Shown: one piece after another, positions 42,560 through 55,048 of the stretch | How positions within the stretch are numbered: the first letter of the stretch is position 1 | Layout: every line of letters starts with the position of its first letter | NCBI GenBank assembly: GCA_914767715.1 | Contig: OU612071.1 | Span: forward strand, 22,815,681-22,875,680 | Length of the DNA: 60,000 nucleotides | DNA from: Membranipora membranacea | Lineage: Eukaryota; Bryozoa; Gymnolaemata; Cheilostomatida; Membraniporidae | Direction of reading: 5' to 3' | Made by a program: the position numbers and the translations under genes | Notes under the pieces: generated by a model | Told to the model about the DNA's origin: nothing | Databases searched by the model: none | Seen by the model: the letters and a program-made list of their open reading frames with translations, nothing else

Positions 42560-42980
42560 TGTCAAGTCGAATCAAACACTGAACATTATTGTTGCTATGG
42601 CTGCATGATATAAGGGTAGTCTCTATGTATTAACTGCATTTTTTGCTACAAGAACTTGCCATGTCTTTTTATATGGACAATATTGACAATAGGTTTTGAC
42701 ATGTTTTGGAAACTCAGTGTCGCGCTATGACTTTACATCATGGCATAACGTCAAATTTTGAGTTTAGACTTCTTTTATCATATGGATTAAGAAACCCCAA
42801 GCAACATTTTGGATAGGCATTAACTTACAAATTGTGATGATAAACAATTTGTGATACTGACAAAAATCAGTTATTTTTGAGTAATATGTCCGACTCAGGC
42901 AACGTGCAATTTGCAGCACCATATCTAAAAGTACAACACCTTAAAAACAAGTACACTAAAATAGGTTGCACATTGATAGA
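42560..42980 (+). repeat. Repeat family R2, copy 2
   Basis: Aligned throughout with 22612-23028 in the same orientation; small indels and scattered substitutions. No coding capacity. Confidence 0.85.
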
Positions 42981-43032
42981 TATAATGTGAAAGTGAGAAA
43001 GTAATTGACAAATTTGTCCAGAAAATACGAGG

Positions 43033-43161
43033 GAAAAACCATGCAAATACCGTGGCCCAGTATTTACACGGTATTTGGGCAAATACCGTGGCCCAAATAA
43101 TGCGTAAGCCATTCCTATGCACTAATGGCTAACACTGGTGTAAGCCATTAGTGCATAGGAA
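43033..43161. repeat. Cluster of short direct and inverted repeats with a long hairpin
   Basis: ATACCGTGGCCCA occurs twice, with an inverted CACGGTATTTGGGC between. Directly after, 43112-43135 and 43138-43161 form a 24-base inverted repeat with one mismatch and a two-base loop (TTCCTATGCACTAATGG / CCATTAGTGCATAGGAA). Confidence 0.85.
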
Positions 43162-43809
43162 GTCAGCAACTGAAAAAGTGCCATGACCTATTTGAGCGTG
43201 GCGAGTCAGTATTTTTTCATTACAGCTTAAATGATTGCGGTCTGATGATGTGTTTTAATTCTCAAAGCTCTTGAGATTTTGTGGCTATATCTGACATCTT
43301 ATGACTGGCTCGAACACTTACTTGGCCCTTGAATGAGATATGGATTAAAGGGTCTACCAGATTATATATAATCACTATGGACTAACGTAACACCTCAGCA
43401 CAAGATCAACTGGGCCGACTCCTGGAAAATACAAAAACATCACAAGAGAACAGTTTCTTACAGCTACCTGTGTGACCATGCTAGATGCAAGCTAGGAGAA
43501 GCTGCCCAGATTGGAATACAGTGACAGTGACAACCACAGAGACAGCACCTACCAAGAAGGTCACTCCAAGCAAGCTGTGAGGCGGGGCTGGCCTGCGGTT
43601 AACTATGGTTACATGATCTCATGTATCAACGAGAACACTCCACAGCCTCGTGAATTTGGAATTGATACCGGTCACAATTGTTAAACCCCTTAGATGGTAT
43701 CTTTTTGCAGATTTCCAAGTATTTGTAGATCCAACCTGACAAGCCGAATCTTCCATCTCCTGAGAAGAAACCTGTAGACAAGTGTCCACTTCCTATGATG
43801 ATGATAATT
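43162..43809. other. Spacer with an exon-like stretch
   Basis: A higher-GC stretch at 43490-43676 reads EKLPRLEYSDSDNHRDSTYQ and REFGIDTGHNC before a stop. It vaguely recalls the RGR-rich exon at 18479-18644 (both have a 'DNHxR' stretch and a basic part before NYG). Too weak to call homologous. Confidence 0.3.
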
Positions 43810-44640
43810 GAAACTCAGTCCTGATCTTTTTCACTCCCCAGTAACAAACAGTTTCTTGGTATATAATTGCTGTCCCTTGTACTGATCCTATGGAATAGGT
43901 CTCACTACTTCATTAATCAGTATAAAAAAACCTCTAAACATGCCGCCTACTGGGGAGTATCATGATCAGCTAGGAACAGAAAAAAACATAAAATAAGGCG
44001 AGTGAGATCAAGACTGCACAACTCAACAATCACTGCAATCACTGAGATGAACAGCAACAAAAAAAACAAAAACAGTGTGAGTGTAGAACTGGTGTTATGA
44101 TGATAGTGGCGTCAAAATTACTTATGAGGAGAGCATATGGATCGATCTCTAGGATCTGCTGTGGCTTAAAATGATGATATCAAACTGATGCGTAATATTA
44201 ACAATTAACGCCCATGCCGTACTGAGCTTCCTGTGTGAAAAAACATTGAACCGAACAAAAAAAACGGGATTTATTTGATGCAGAGAAAAAAAAGATACCA
44301 AAGATCTAGGAGAAGGATGGAGGCCTACCTGCTTAAAAGGGAAAACCTTGAGAGTCACACCTTTGTGGCACATTGGTGCAAGCTTAAAATGAGAAGCTCA
44401 AGACTATTGTCTTCATTCTTAGAAATGCTTTTTAAAACCAACACTATAGAGACATCCTACACTATTAAATAGCAAAGAAAAGCTGCTGCTGCGACTCAGC
44501 AAAATGTGCACTTTTTTAATTGTCAAGATAGCAAAATGAGGCTCAAATCAAAGCATTATCACCTGTAAGGAGGAAAAATTGCCGAAATGAAATGTCAATA
44601 CCAGGGAGTGAAATAAAACACTTATAGCTACTACATCAGG
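43810..44640 (+). repeat. Dispersed repeat family R1, copy c
   Basis: Collinear with 48714-49680. Shared landmarks are CTTGTACTGATC-TATGGAATAG, CCGCCTACT-GGAGTA, TGATATCAAACTGATGCGTAATATTAA, AAAGATCTAGGAGAAGG, GTGCAAGCTTA, CCTACACTATTAAAT and AAAATGAGGCTCAAATC. Non-coding. With copy d it defines a unit of about 0.85-1.1 kb. Confidence 0.8.
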
Positions 44641-45739
44641 TTTATGATCGGAAAAGCCCATAGATATAGTTGTATCCAATTAAATTTCCTTTTAATAACT
44701 ACAGGTTGAACAACTTTTCAGAGCTGGAGAAGACAGAATACAGATTTTGGACCTCTTGCCTTTCCTGATGAGGCTCTGGTAAGTTGCTGTGTCAATTCCC
44801 TCTGCTGGCTGAACAAGTTAGCAATGTTTGATATCCGTTAATAACCCATACATTCATCATATTAGATTTCATGTGGTATGTCCTCATAAGAGAAACCACC
44901 AAATTTTTATGCGAGCTAGGCGTAGATTTCTTTCTGGCCAATTAGGTGCTGAGCAAGTTGTTTTCTATGTTGGAGAAACCCAACAATTGATTTTGAGTAC
45001 AGGTTTCAAAGCCTGACAGCAATAATAAGTTACTAATTAGCAAATAAACATAATTTATGTATACAAAATTGTTCTATTAATGTCCGGATACACATTATTA
45101 TCATTTTCTTACACAGGTTTGGAGCTTTCTAAACTCGTGCGTAGAGTGGGAGTTCATGTCAACAATGTGAAACCTGTAGACATCATTGCGTTGGGCGTCA
45201 TATTTAGCTTTCATGTCTGGTATAGGACATCACTTACAGTCCTAAGGTGAGCTAATTGCAATTCAAGACTTTTTTTATTTCGCCAACTTAAGGTGCTAGT
45301 TAAGCAGCAGTACCCAGTACTTGATGATGATGAGATTATTTACTGCATTGAAAATGTGGAAATTGAGGGTGCTAAGCCCAAGAAAGCCATGTCCTCGTGG
45401 AAGTTGAGTGGAGGGTACCTGGAATTACCAGAGTTTGTAAAAATCCTCAAGATATTAGAACTACGATCGCAGTGGGTTATATTTGGAATTCTTTTAGAGA
45501 CCTAATCTTTCGATTATTCCCTTCTCGCCTTTGAAGTCACCGAGCCTAAATCTCACTACAAGCTGATAGTCCCAGGCTCTGAATCTGACTGTAATGCTCT
45601 ATCAATATACCCTGTCGGGAGAGACTGTGATTCCACTGCGTTTCTAACTGACAGCCCATGTAAGCAGACAAGTACAATAATATTGTTTTCTATTTCACGG
45701 ATCGTTACCATGGCTATCTTTACTGTAACTGTTACAAAG
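44641..45739 (+). other. Region with two unidentified open frames
   Basis: Plus-strand frames 44828-45016 (VCPHKRNHQIFMRARRRFLSG, then VVFYVGETQQ) and 45293-45505 (VLVKQQYPVLDDDEIIYCIEN, then MSSWKLSGGYLELPEFVKIL) have protein-like composition, and the second follows an AACTTAAG acceptor-like site. No family recognised. They lie on the same strand as the transposon genes around them and may be exons of another decayed element. Confidence 0.3.
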
Positions 45740-47837
45740 ATAATAACTTTAATATTTCATTCTTCAGGCGACTGATAACTCTGTGAGCAGTGCTCTTACC
45801 AAGGAGAGCGAGAAAGGAAACAAGCAATAGATATCCTGTCTGATACACGGGACACGGAATAACTCTAGACAAACAGACATTATATGTATTGGGAATAAAA
45901 CCAAAAAGGTTGTCGCTTCAAGACTGTAACATCTGAGAAGGACCGTGTAGCCCAGAGACACAAGAAACTAGGAACAGTTAGCATTATAACACGCTAAAAG
46001 TTTATATCTCGGTCGCCAAGCACTGCCATGACATTAACCCTAGCATCAGCAAGTATGTAAGAGAGGAACACCCAGAGACCCTAATCTAGCAAAACAACTG
46101 GCATGAATTAAAACAGCTAGAAAAAAATCCTTACAGAACATCTCTAAGGAGCCAAAAAGAGACCATGGATGGACATGGCACAATGAGCTTGATGACAAGC
46201 CCCATGCTTTCAGAGTACAATGCAAAATTCTGTCTGAAGAATTCTAATGGAAGTGCAGAAAATTCCGGTAGAGCTTTTGTCAACTGTATCAAACACTACC
46301 AGGGTGATCACACCAATTACTGCCCCAGCATCTCTCGCTGCAAAACTGACCCAGCTGCAGGATGGTTTTTTAACCCGACAAAGAGGCCAATATTAAGTGA
46401 GAGGGCTGTCCAACTACTAACAGACGCTCTAGAAAAGTCCCAGAGTACAAGCACGCCCACTTGTATGTTGAGGACATGTTAGCAGCGCATGTGCAAAGCT
46501 TCAATACCACACTCAATGTCGTACATGAGAAAAGGATCAGTTTTGGGCATGGAACGTACAATGCCAAAACAGCAATGGCTGTCGGGTTTTGGAACGAGGG
46601 CAAAGAAAAACTTGGCAAATGTGTATGTAACCATTTTAAGATAAGTAATTTTTATTTCTGAATTTTAATAACTCGATAATTTTAAATGATAACTGTGTTT
46701 GTGAATTGCTTAGAGAACTCCAAACAACTATGTAAGTTTGACTTGAATTTTTCACTTCTATATTTAATTCATCTGGTCTCGATCCTATATCTTATGAGAA
46801 AACATTACATTATTATGTGCTGGTATAAAACTACATTTTATCAACAGGACTCTAGCGATATAATTTCTTCTATAGGTAAAACATTAGTTTCACAGCGTTG
46901 TATGTGGAAAGTGAGAAACAAATATAGAATACCCACATCACTTAAGTCAAAGCTATAGCACTTCACTTAAATATGCAAGAGAGTCGCTACAGTGGAACTT
47001 GGACGACTGCACAGATGAAGTGAAACCCGTACAGAACTACTACCTTACAGAAGTATGGCAATCCGCCTTCTGCGAGAGATTTACTTTAAACTACTTTAAT
47101 CTAAGAACAAATAATTTAGGTGTTAATCTGCAACCTTAAACGTACCGTGCCTAATCTTACAAGTGCCAAAAGCCAGAGTGAGAGCTGCAGCCAACTATTA
47201 CGACTGTGATCACCAGGACCACAGCCAGCGCCAGAGCGGCAAGTCTTCAGTCGAGAGATAAGTCAGTTACGATTTTATCATTAGAGAACGTTCAGATAGT
47301 TTACCTAGGGACTACATTGCTGGCATAGATCATAAGCCATTTTCTAAACTCACAGAATGTAGGATGGTGTATTATGAGCGATTCTTCACAAGAATTAAGT
47401 AGTGAATCAAGTTTTTGTAAATAGAGCGGTGGTAGCCTCCATTGACGATAGATCTGAAGTAAGGTTTAGAGTTCAAACAAACACTTCTGACAGTAACTTT
47501 TGAAGATGTATAATCAAGATGTTCAGTTCTGATTTTTAATCAACCTCCCACAATAATCAAAGCAAGCTGTCTACAGATGACACGAAATTCTTGAAAACAA
47601 TATAGGAGGAACTATAGAAGGATGAGGGTTGTTATGAAGCTGATAGCCTAGATCTAAATAAATGTGTGGTGAAGGGCGAAGGCTCCTGCATGACTTAAGG
47701 GATTTGTTTCAGGTAGCCTTTATAGTAGTAAATGGCACATATATTTTAGTATATCAATCATATTGATTATTTGTTTGTGTTTGAGAGGGCTAGCGTTTTC
47801 TTACTCAGGCCATCACATTGGTAATCGCCGCTTATGA
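45740..47837 (+). repeat. Repeat family R4, copy 2
   Basis: Collinear with 23680-25590 from GATAATAACTTTAATATTT to GGTAATCG-CGCTTAT. This copy is about 190 bases longer, mainly through insertions near 45990 and 46690-46870. Confidence 0.8.
46165..46661 (+). pseudogene. Transposase-like protein in repeat R4, copy 2
   Basis: Frames 46165-46482 and 46461-46661 repeat the C-terminal two thirds of the protein at 23784-24526: CLKNSNGSAENSGRAFVNCI, HYQGDHTNYCPSISRC, LLTDALEKSQ, then VQSFNTTLNVVHEKRISFGH and AMAVGFWNEGKEK. The N-terminal part is broken by indels. The last catalytic-type residue is lost (HVES in copy 1, HVQS here). The same kind of frameshift joins the two frames in both copies. Confidence 0.6.
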
Positions 47838-48713
47838 TATGTGGCGAACATCTTTTGACGAGATGAATTCTGAAGCTTGTGAAGCATTATTTTATCAAAT
47901 TATTCTGTTGAGTATCAATAAGCAAACAACTAACAACACACTCATCACCCCTGGTTTCATTAGTAGAAGATTCAGCAGTTGACTCAATTGTTTGTTTATT
48001 CTACAAAAGCTTCCCATCCCTACCATCAGTAAGCATAATGAGGAAAAAAAGAATTGCAAAATACTGTGGCCTATTTAAAAAGCCTAATTTTACTTAGTAT
48101 TTTAAATTGAAAGTTACTTGCTGTTGTAATAAATTGCTATCCTGTATTATTCATGGTTAATGATCTTGTTTTCGTTTTACTGCAGGCTTTAACACAGATG
48201 TGGTAGAATTGGCCTCATTGGTATCACGGCTGCAGATGAAAGAGGCGATTGAGGTAGGCCTATGCATCAATCTATTGAGCTATGATTCAGAAAACATTGT
48301 TCAAATTGTCAGTGGAACTCAGGCACCAAAAGGTACCCAAACAGATATCCAGAAAGCGAAAGAAGTTGGTGAAAAGGAGCTGGACGATTTTGTCGCCATG
48401 CGATTTCAGAGCCAAGAAGCAAGTTTCAGCACACATATAAAGGCTATTAAGTGAAAGTCATTCAGCTGAATGAATACAGCAAACAAAAAGTCACGAGTCA
48501 AAATTCTCCTAGCTGCATAGCTGGCCTGTTTGATCGTCTACTGATGACACCCATACAACATAGAAGAAGCAGGAGTAGGATCAATCCATCCGATCAAGGC
48601 AATCAAACAAGCTAACATTAAAGTCTAGACCATGTTTGAAGCATTGAGATGACAACTGTTTTGAGTTCAACGACACATCAATCTTCTGCAGCTGACTAAT
48701 CAAATTTGTAATC
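47838..48713 (+). other. Spacer with one unidentified open frame
   Basis: After a TTTTACTGCAG acceptor at 48185, the plus-strand frame 48200-48454 reads LASLVSRLQMKEAIEVGLCI and KGTQTDIQKAKEVGEKELDDF, a charged helical protein ending at TGA. Not recognised. The rest is AT-rich. Confidence 0.3.
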
Positions 48714-49850
48714 AGAACTCAACCCTAATCTTTTTTCTTCTCAGTAACAACCAGTGCCAGGTATATAATTGTAGCCTCTTGTACTGATCTTATGGAATAG
48801 TTCTCACCCCTTTGTTAATGAGTGTAAAAAATGGTCTAAAAAGAAACTTAAGCTTCCCGCCTACTCAGGAGTAGCGTGCTCAGATAGAAGAAATACAACA
48901 TAAAACACGACAAATGAGATTCGAGTGCTCTCGCTGAAAGCTTATCGTAAAAAACCTGCAATTAACGCTGAGAGATCTAGACTGTATAACACATCAATCA
49001 AGGAGATGATTAGCAAATATAATAATAATGTGAGAGTAGAACTGGAGTTATGATAACAGTGGCCTCTAAATGATTTATGAGGTAAGGTTGGGGATCGATC
49101 TCCACGCTGAAGGATTTTCAAGTTGCTCAAAATGAACTGATACGTAATATTAATCATTGACGTCCGAGATGTAATGAATTTCTGGGAAGAAAAAAAGCTT
49201 TGGTGATCATCAACATGAACCGATGAGGAAAAAAAAAGAGATTCCATCAATATAAAATGGTCACAGCAGAGATATTTCAGGTGTGAAAAAAAATCGAAAC
49301 TTGAATCAGAACCGGGATTAGTTTGATACAGAGAAAAGCAGACCAAAAATCTCGGAGTAGGGTGGAGGGTGGCCTGCTCAAAATGGAAACCCTGAAATTC
49401 ACACCATTGTGGCCAATTTGTGCAAGCTTATCAAAATAGAAACTCAAATTTATTGTTTAGAAACGATTTTTAAAATAGGCAATATAGAGTTGTCCTCCAC
49501 TATTAAATGAGGGGAGAACCCTTAGCAAACCTGATTTTTACTTTGGAGCAAAGAAGAAAATGAGGTTCAAATCTTAACAATATCACCTAAGATGGAGGGG
49601 GGGGGGGTGTTCGCTAAAATGGAATGTCAATATCGGAGAGAGAAAAAAATAACTCAATGATGGTGATGATGATTTTAAGCAGTCACCACCTAGCTACTTC
49701 ACCTGGTGCTTTGATTTCGTACCCTGATTTTGAAAGTCAAATTGTGCAGATAATTAGCCCATTAGGTGACAGTGCTGATATGAAGCCTCAGTTTATCATC
49801 ATCGAGCTATACAGAATCCAATGAGGGGGCTCTCCACAAGTAACAGCAGT
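48714..49850 (+). repeat. Dispersed repeat family R1, copy d
   Basis: The longest copy. It matches copy c through AAAATGAGGTTCAAATC, then a run of 10 G (near 49599), and then matches the right arm of the foldback element at 20905-21060 (AGCCCATTAGGTGACA, GAGCTATACAGAATCCAATGAG). The open frames inside are treated as chance. Confidence 0.75.
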
Positions 49851-50065
49851 AGTGGTACATTGTTCACCATGTCACAGATGTTACAAAACCTTTAAGATCT
49901 TTGCTATGATGACCTCAGCGATAGGAAGACCTTTACGCTGTTTTGCTTGTTTCCGAAGCTGTTCGCAGAAATAAAATTAAAACGAATTGCTAATTGTTTA
50001 AATAGATTGTCATATAAACTGCCTGCAATGACAGCCATACCAGTCTCACCAGAGATTGGATACTA

Positions 50066-52440
50066 CACATAACTCACCAGGACTCCATGATACTGAGCCG
50101 TGACAGGTAACTTGTATAAAACCAGCACATCTTTCTTCGTTGACATCTCATATTCGACACACTTTATTACTTGCTGTAAAAAAAAACATTATCACACCGG
50201 TATTGTGGAAAATATCATGATTTAGAAGTTGTACTTGTGATCCTGACCCAGTAATCTTATATTGTGACAGGTTCAGATCCACAAGTCCATTTACTGAATA
50301 TTTCAGGTAGACTCTTAGTTGTTTATGCAACACTGCACAACCTGATATCTGTAAAAACTGTAAATCATGAGTTTAAATATCCAGGTTGGTCATCGTATAC
50401 TTCTCACCTCTTACAGTTGTCTCAGCAAGAGGACAAGATGTGGGAGACAGGCAACGACAGTTGAATGTTTTTATAAACCGTAAAACAGTATTATATAGAG
50501 GCGCAACATTCTTTACCATACAATGCATACAATGAGTGTTTAGAGACAAGGTCATTTGACTTATCTGCAATATTTGACATAGAATCGTTTGAGCTAGGCA
50601 GAGACGGGTGTTGGTTTAGAGCTTGAGGCTCAAAGTAATATTCCTATCACCTCAGACCTACTGACTGTTTGTGAACCATTGACAATACATATTTTATAGC
50701 TGATCTACATTATCAGTCTCCATTGGACGATGTAGAGTTTCTTTTACCAACGAGAATACCAGTCTAACTGGGGGATTGTGAAACACTAACATGTGCCTCC
50801 ACCTGCAAAAGACAGGAATTATGAATGAAGCTGCAGCATTCTTTTATTTTAATGATTCAAAGCATGTTTGAGGCCACTAGTTATGACAACACTCATGCAA
50901 TGAATAAAGTTATAATTGATATTTGGAAGTTGTCTTCTATTTTCTCATGTGGGAATAACTTCACATGTAATGTGAGTGGAATTAGGGAGGGTGGAATCGA
51001 GGATTTCAAATGATTTGGTCTAACTGCCGTAGGCCTGAAGTCAAAGCATGTGGCATTAGGCCTTTTCCATAACATGGCACCAGGTGGACAGCTTATAATG
51101 TCTGCACACCTCTTGGCAACCCTACATGTGCGCTTACAGTAACAGTGCAGAATATATCATTCGATTCAAGACCAACTCGACAAGTAATGAACAGTCCGAC
51201 TAAGATCGCTTTAATTGGGATTCGAAAGGCCCAAGTAGTTTGTGTCTTACGATCAGCAGACTGGTGATATGATTATATACTCACCTAGAGACATCAGAGT
51301 ATTCCTCAGATCATCTCCTACTGGTCTTATTATACTGGGTATCGACATCTCTAACTTAACCGCTGCATCCGTTTTTTCTATCAAGAACACAACACAAGCA
51401 ATAATTGTTAAAATCACAATATCTTGTCAGTTTGTTTGCCAGTGTTGGGATTTCATATATGTAGATGCGCCTTGATATGGCAGCATGGCGTTTTCCGTGA
51501 CCCACATAGAGTCCAGTGGCGACCCATGTAGATTGTGGCTGGCAATGCAACTAAATATATGATGTCAGCCCGATAGAGTTTGGTAGATGTTTCTGGTACT
51601 GTGTTTCGAGCTGATCACAATGGGGATAATGCGATCAATAAAATCCCTGCCAATAAAGAGAAAGGGATGAAATAATGATATTATTTCAAAACTTGCAATA
51701 TTTTATTTAATTAGACATGCCATACTGTCACATACATGATCATTTGCTGTTAAAAATAGAAGTATTTATAAGTTATTCTTGTTGTTTCAAAAGAAAGGAT
51801 TCAATGTTAAACAGCACATAAAGCAAATCTCAACTTCTGAAAACATCATCAAAACCATTTGTAGGAATATTGGCAAAAAGCCTTTTTGATATCAATTGAC
51901 TCATTACAAATACCCAAAGCTTGTTTTTCATGCACCAGAATCAAATTATCAAGTTTTATTTCAATGAAATTTATCCAGGTGATAAACATGGGTCTATTGA
52001 AATCGTTTCAATTGTTTCTCAACTATTAATAATAGCAGACCTGTTAAAATTTATACATCCATTAATTCTGACATGCACTTTCAGATTGTGAAAGTTTTGA
52101 AACCATATCATCACTTCCCTTTTGCTGGCAGCGATTTTAGAAATGAGACATTTATTGTGGAACATCATGTAAGGTAGATGATCACTATTTTGAACAGCTT
52201 GAGAAATCTTACCACAGAAACTTTGCCACCCGGCTAACCTTTTGACTAATATGGACCAAATAAATCTAATTTGATAAGCATAGGGAACATTCTAGTTGAT
52301 CAAAATAATACACCTTAAATAATAAACTAGCTGCTAACAATCAAGCACTGGCCTAAAACTGATGATGACAGTGATTATGGTCAATAGCCTATGATGCTAC
52401 TACTGAGCACATAAACCATCTACATTCTCTATTCTTACTT
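50066..52440 (+). repeat. Tandem duplication, unit 1
   Basis: Unit of about 2.4 kb starting CACATAACTCACCAGGACT and collinear with 52441-55048. Shared landmarks are the ACTGGGGGATTGTG block, AGCATGTTTGAGG, CTTGGCAACCCTACATGTG, the CAGACTGGTGATA frame, GGCAGCGATTTT and TGCTAACAATCAAGCACTG. Divergence is moderate overall, with strongly conserved patches. An inverted repeat of about 40 bases lies at 50220-50300. Confidence 0.85.
51257..51475 (+). CDS. Open frame conserved between the tandem units (unit 1)
   Basis: Reads QTGDMIIYSPRDIRVFLRSS, then TGLIILGIDISNLTAAS, ending at TGA 51473-51475. In unit 2 the same frame (53895-54110) ends at the same aligned position with a single 3-base length difference. 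No known motif and no obvious start codon next to the conserved part, so it would be a terminal exon if real. Function unknown. Confidence 0.4.
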   Translation, partial: QTGDMIIYSPRDIRVFLRSSPTGLIILGIDISNLTAASVFSIKNTTQAIIVKITISCQFVCQCWDFIYVDAP

Positions 52441-55048
52441 CACATAACTCACCAGGACTCAGGAATATACTGGGCTGTGACGGGCGACTCTGTACAGTAT
52501 AAAGTCAACACATCTGTATTGTGGACATCTCATGTTTATCAGACATTAATAGTACAGCTATTTGGATTACTTCCTGTAAAATAACTGTGATCACATTGTT
52601 ACTGTTTTAAACATTCTTGATTATGTAGTATACACCCATAATAACAGAGAATTGTATATAAGGTAGACTAAAATATAATCAGCCTCTTAGTTGTTTATAC
52701 AATACTGCAAAAGATGATATAGTGTATGTGTAAAAACTGCAACATATTAGTTGTATCCAGGTTCATCATTATATTCTCCTCACCCCTTTCAAAAGTCCAA
52801 CTCAGAGGAAAAACAGGATAGTCAAAAAACAACAGCGTTTCCATCGTATAAACAAGATACAGTATTATAGAGTGGGCGACATACTTTTTCCATTTCAGGT
52901 AGACCTACATAGGTCACTGAGAAAAACTGCAATATTAGACACATTGAAATTCAAGTATGACGCGGCAGGATGTTGGCGTAATAGTTTGAATCTCAAAGTA
53001 ACATGCTATCACCTCAAAGTTACTGACTGTTCACTTACCGTAGGCATCATAATCATCATAATCAGACTCCATAGGCAGTGAAGAGTTTCTTTTACCGACG
53101 AGAATACCAGTCTAACTGGGGGATTGTGCGACACTAACATGTGCCTCCAACTGCAAAAGAGTAGTGGGTAGTGAGTAGTAGAGTAGTTATGCATATAGCC
53201 GAAGCATTCTATCATTATAATGATTAAATGGTTTTATTTATGCACCAAAGACTGTAAACTTATGAATAGGAATGCCTACTATCTAGACATGGTGCACCAA
53301 GTTAATACCAGGATTGAAAACTCAGCTCAGAATGTTATTGGTTGTGACACTCATATTTTACATCACTGCTATGAGACAGCCAGGTCACTCTATCGCCTGC
53401 CAAGACCAGAACTTAATGGACTTAAATGGTAATTGGGTTAACATCAAAAGAGCTTCCTCAACTCTATTGTAACTTGTCTCTGACAATGCTTATGATTAAA
53501 AGCTATCTCATCTTATCCTAAGCATGTTTGAGGTCAATAATTATGATTGACTGCACTCATGCAATGAAGCAAGTGTAATTGATCTGTGGAAGTTGTCTTC
53601 TATTTTCTCATGTGGGAATAACCTCACAAGTAATAGGAATGAAAGCAGAGATTTTGGTCTAACTGCTGTAGGCCTATAGTCAAAGTAACTGGCTGTAGGC
53701 CTTTACCATAACATGGTACCAGGTGGGGAGCTTACAGTGTTTGCACATCTCTTGGCAACCCTACATGTGAATTTACAGTAACAGTGCAGAATATATCCTT
53801 CAATTCAAGACCAACTTTCCAAGTAAGGAACAGTCAGACTAAGATGGCTTTATTTGGGGTTGAAAGGTCCAAGTTGCTTATGTGTTCTGATCTGCAGACT
53901 GGTGATAGTATTATATACTCACCTAGAGACATCAGAGTATTCCTCAGATCATCTCCTACTGGTCTTATTATACTGAGTATCGACGTCTCTAACTTTACCG
54001 CTGCACCAGAGCTGCCTGTCAAAAACACAATACAAGGAATTTTTAGAATCATCATATCTTGTCAGATTGTTTGCCGGTGTTATGGTTTCAAAATTGTAGA
54101 TTTGCCTTAATATGGCAGCAGTGACTCACATAGAGTCCAGTGCCGAGCGCTGCAGAATGTGGCTGGCAATAGAACTATATATATGAAGTCAGCTGGATAG
54201 AGTTTTAGGTACAGTTTTCCGAGCTGATCACAATGGGGAAACTGCGATCGACAAAAACGCTGCCAATAAATGGAAAACAATCAAATAATGTGAAGGTTCC
54301 ATACCTTGCAAAATATGAATTAATTCGACATACCGTACTATTGCATACGCAATCCTTTTTTGTTTAAATGGGAAGAATTTATAAGTTATCCTTGTTGTTT
54401 CATAAAACAGCATTGAATGTTATACAACACAACTGAAAATCTCATCAACACTGTGTGTATTGTCAAAAAGCCTGTATATATCAATTGGCTCATTACAAAT
54501 ATCCGAATCTTGTTTTTTCATGCAGCAGAATCAAAGAATTGGTTTTGTTTCAATGAAGGTTTTATATGGGAAATAAATATGGGTTTATTGCAACGATTTG
54601 AGCTGTTTCTCAACTAATAATGATAACACACCCATTTAGATTTGTCCATCCATTAATTCTGACACGCACTTTCAGATTGTGCAAGTTTCAAACCATGCCA
54701 TCACTTTCCTTTCTGCTGGCAGCGATTTTGGAAATGATGCATTTATCGTGCAACATCATGTAAGGTAAAATAATGATCACCATTTTGATCAGCTTGAGAA
54801 ATTCTACTAGGGAAAACCTGCCACCCGACTAACTGTTTGACAAATATAGTACAATAGCACCTGTCTAGCACTCAATAAGCGATGTAAATCTAGTTTGATA
54901 AGCGTAGACAATCTAGGGCAAATATAGCTGGTAATTTGAGGCTCTGCAGCATGGGGAACATTCTATTATAGTTGATCGAAATATGACAAGCTAATCAAAT
55001 AACTAGCTGCTAACAATCAAGCACTGTCCTAAACTGATGATGACAATG
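52441..55048 (+). repeat. Tandem duplication, unit 2
   Basis: Same orientation as unit 1 and directly adjoining it; about 230 bases longer. The homology ends near AAACTGATGATGACAATG (55048), which corresponds to about 52370 in unit 1. Confidence 0.85.
53784..54110 (+). CDS. Open frame conserved between the tandem units (unit 2)
   Basis: A 108-residue frame, QNISFNSRPTFQVRNSQTKM, then QTGDSIIYSPRDIRVFLRSS, TGLIILSIDVSNFTAAPE and IIISCQIVCRC, ending at TAA. The part from 53895 aligns with 51257-51475. Upstream, unit 1 has indels that break and restore the frame. No signal peptide and no family recognised. Confidence 0.4.
   Translation: MQNISFNSRPTFQVRNSQTKMALFGVERSKLLMCSDLQTGDSIIYSPRDIRVFLRSSPTGLIILSIDVSNFTAAPELPVKNTIQGIFRIIISCQIVCRCYGFKIVDLP

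Noticed and set aside
48942-49346. 134-residue minus-strand frame
   Set aside because: It lies inside repeat R1 copy d and is not kept in the other copies.
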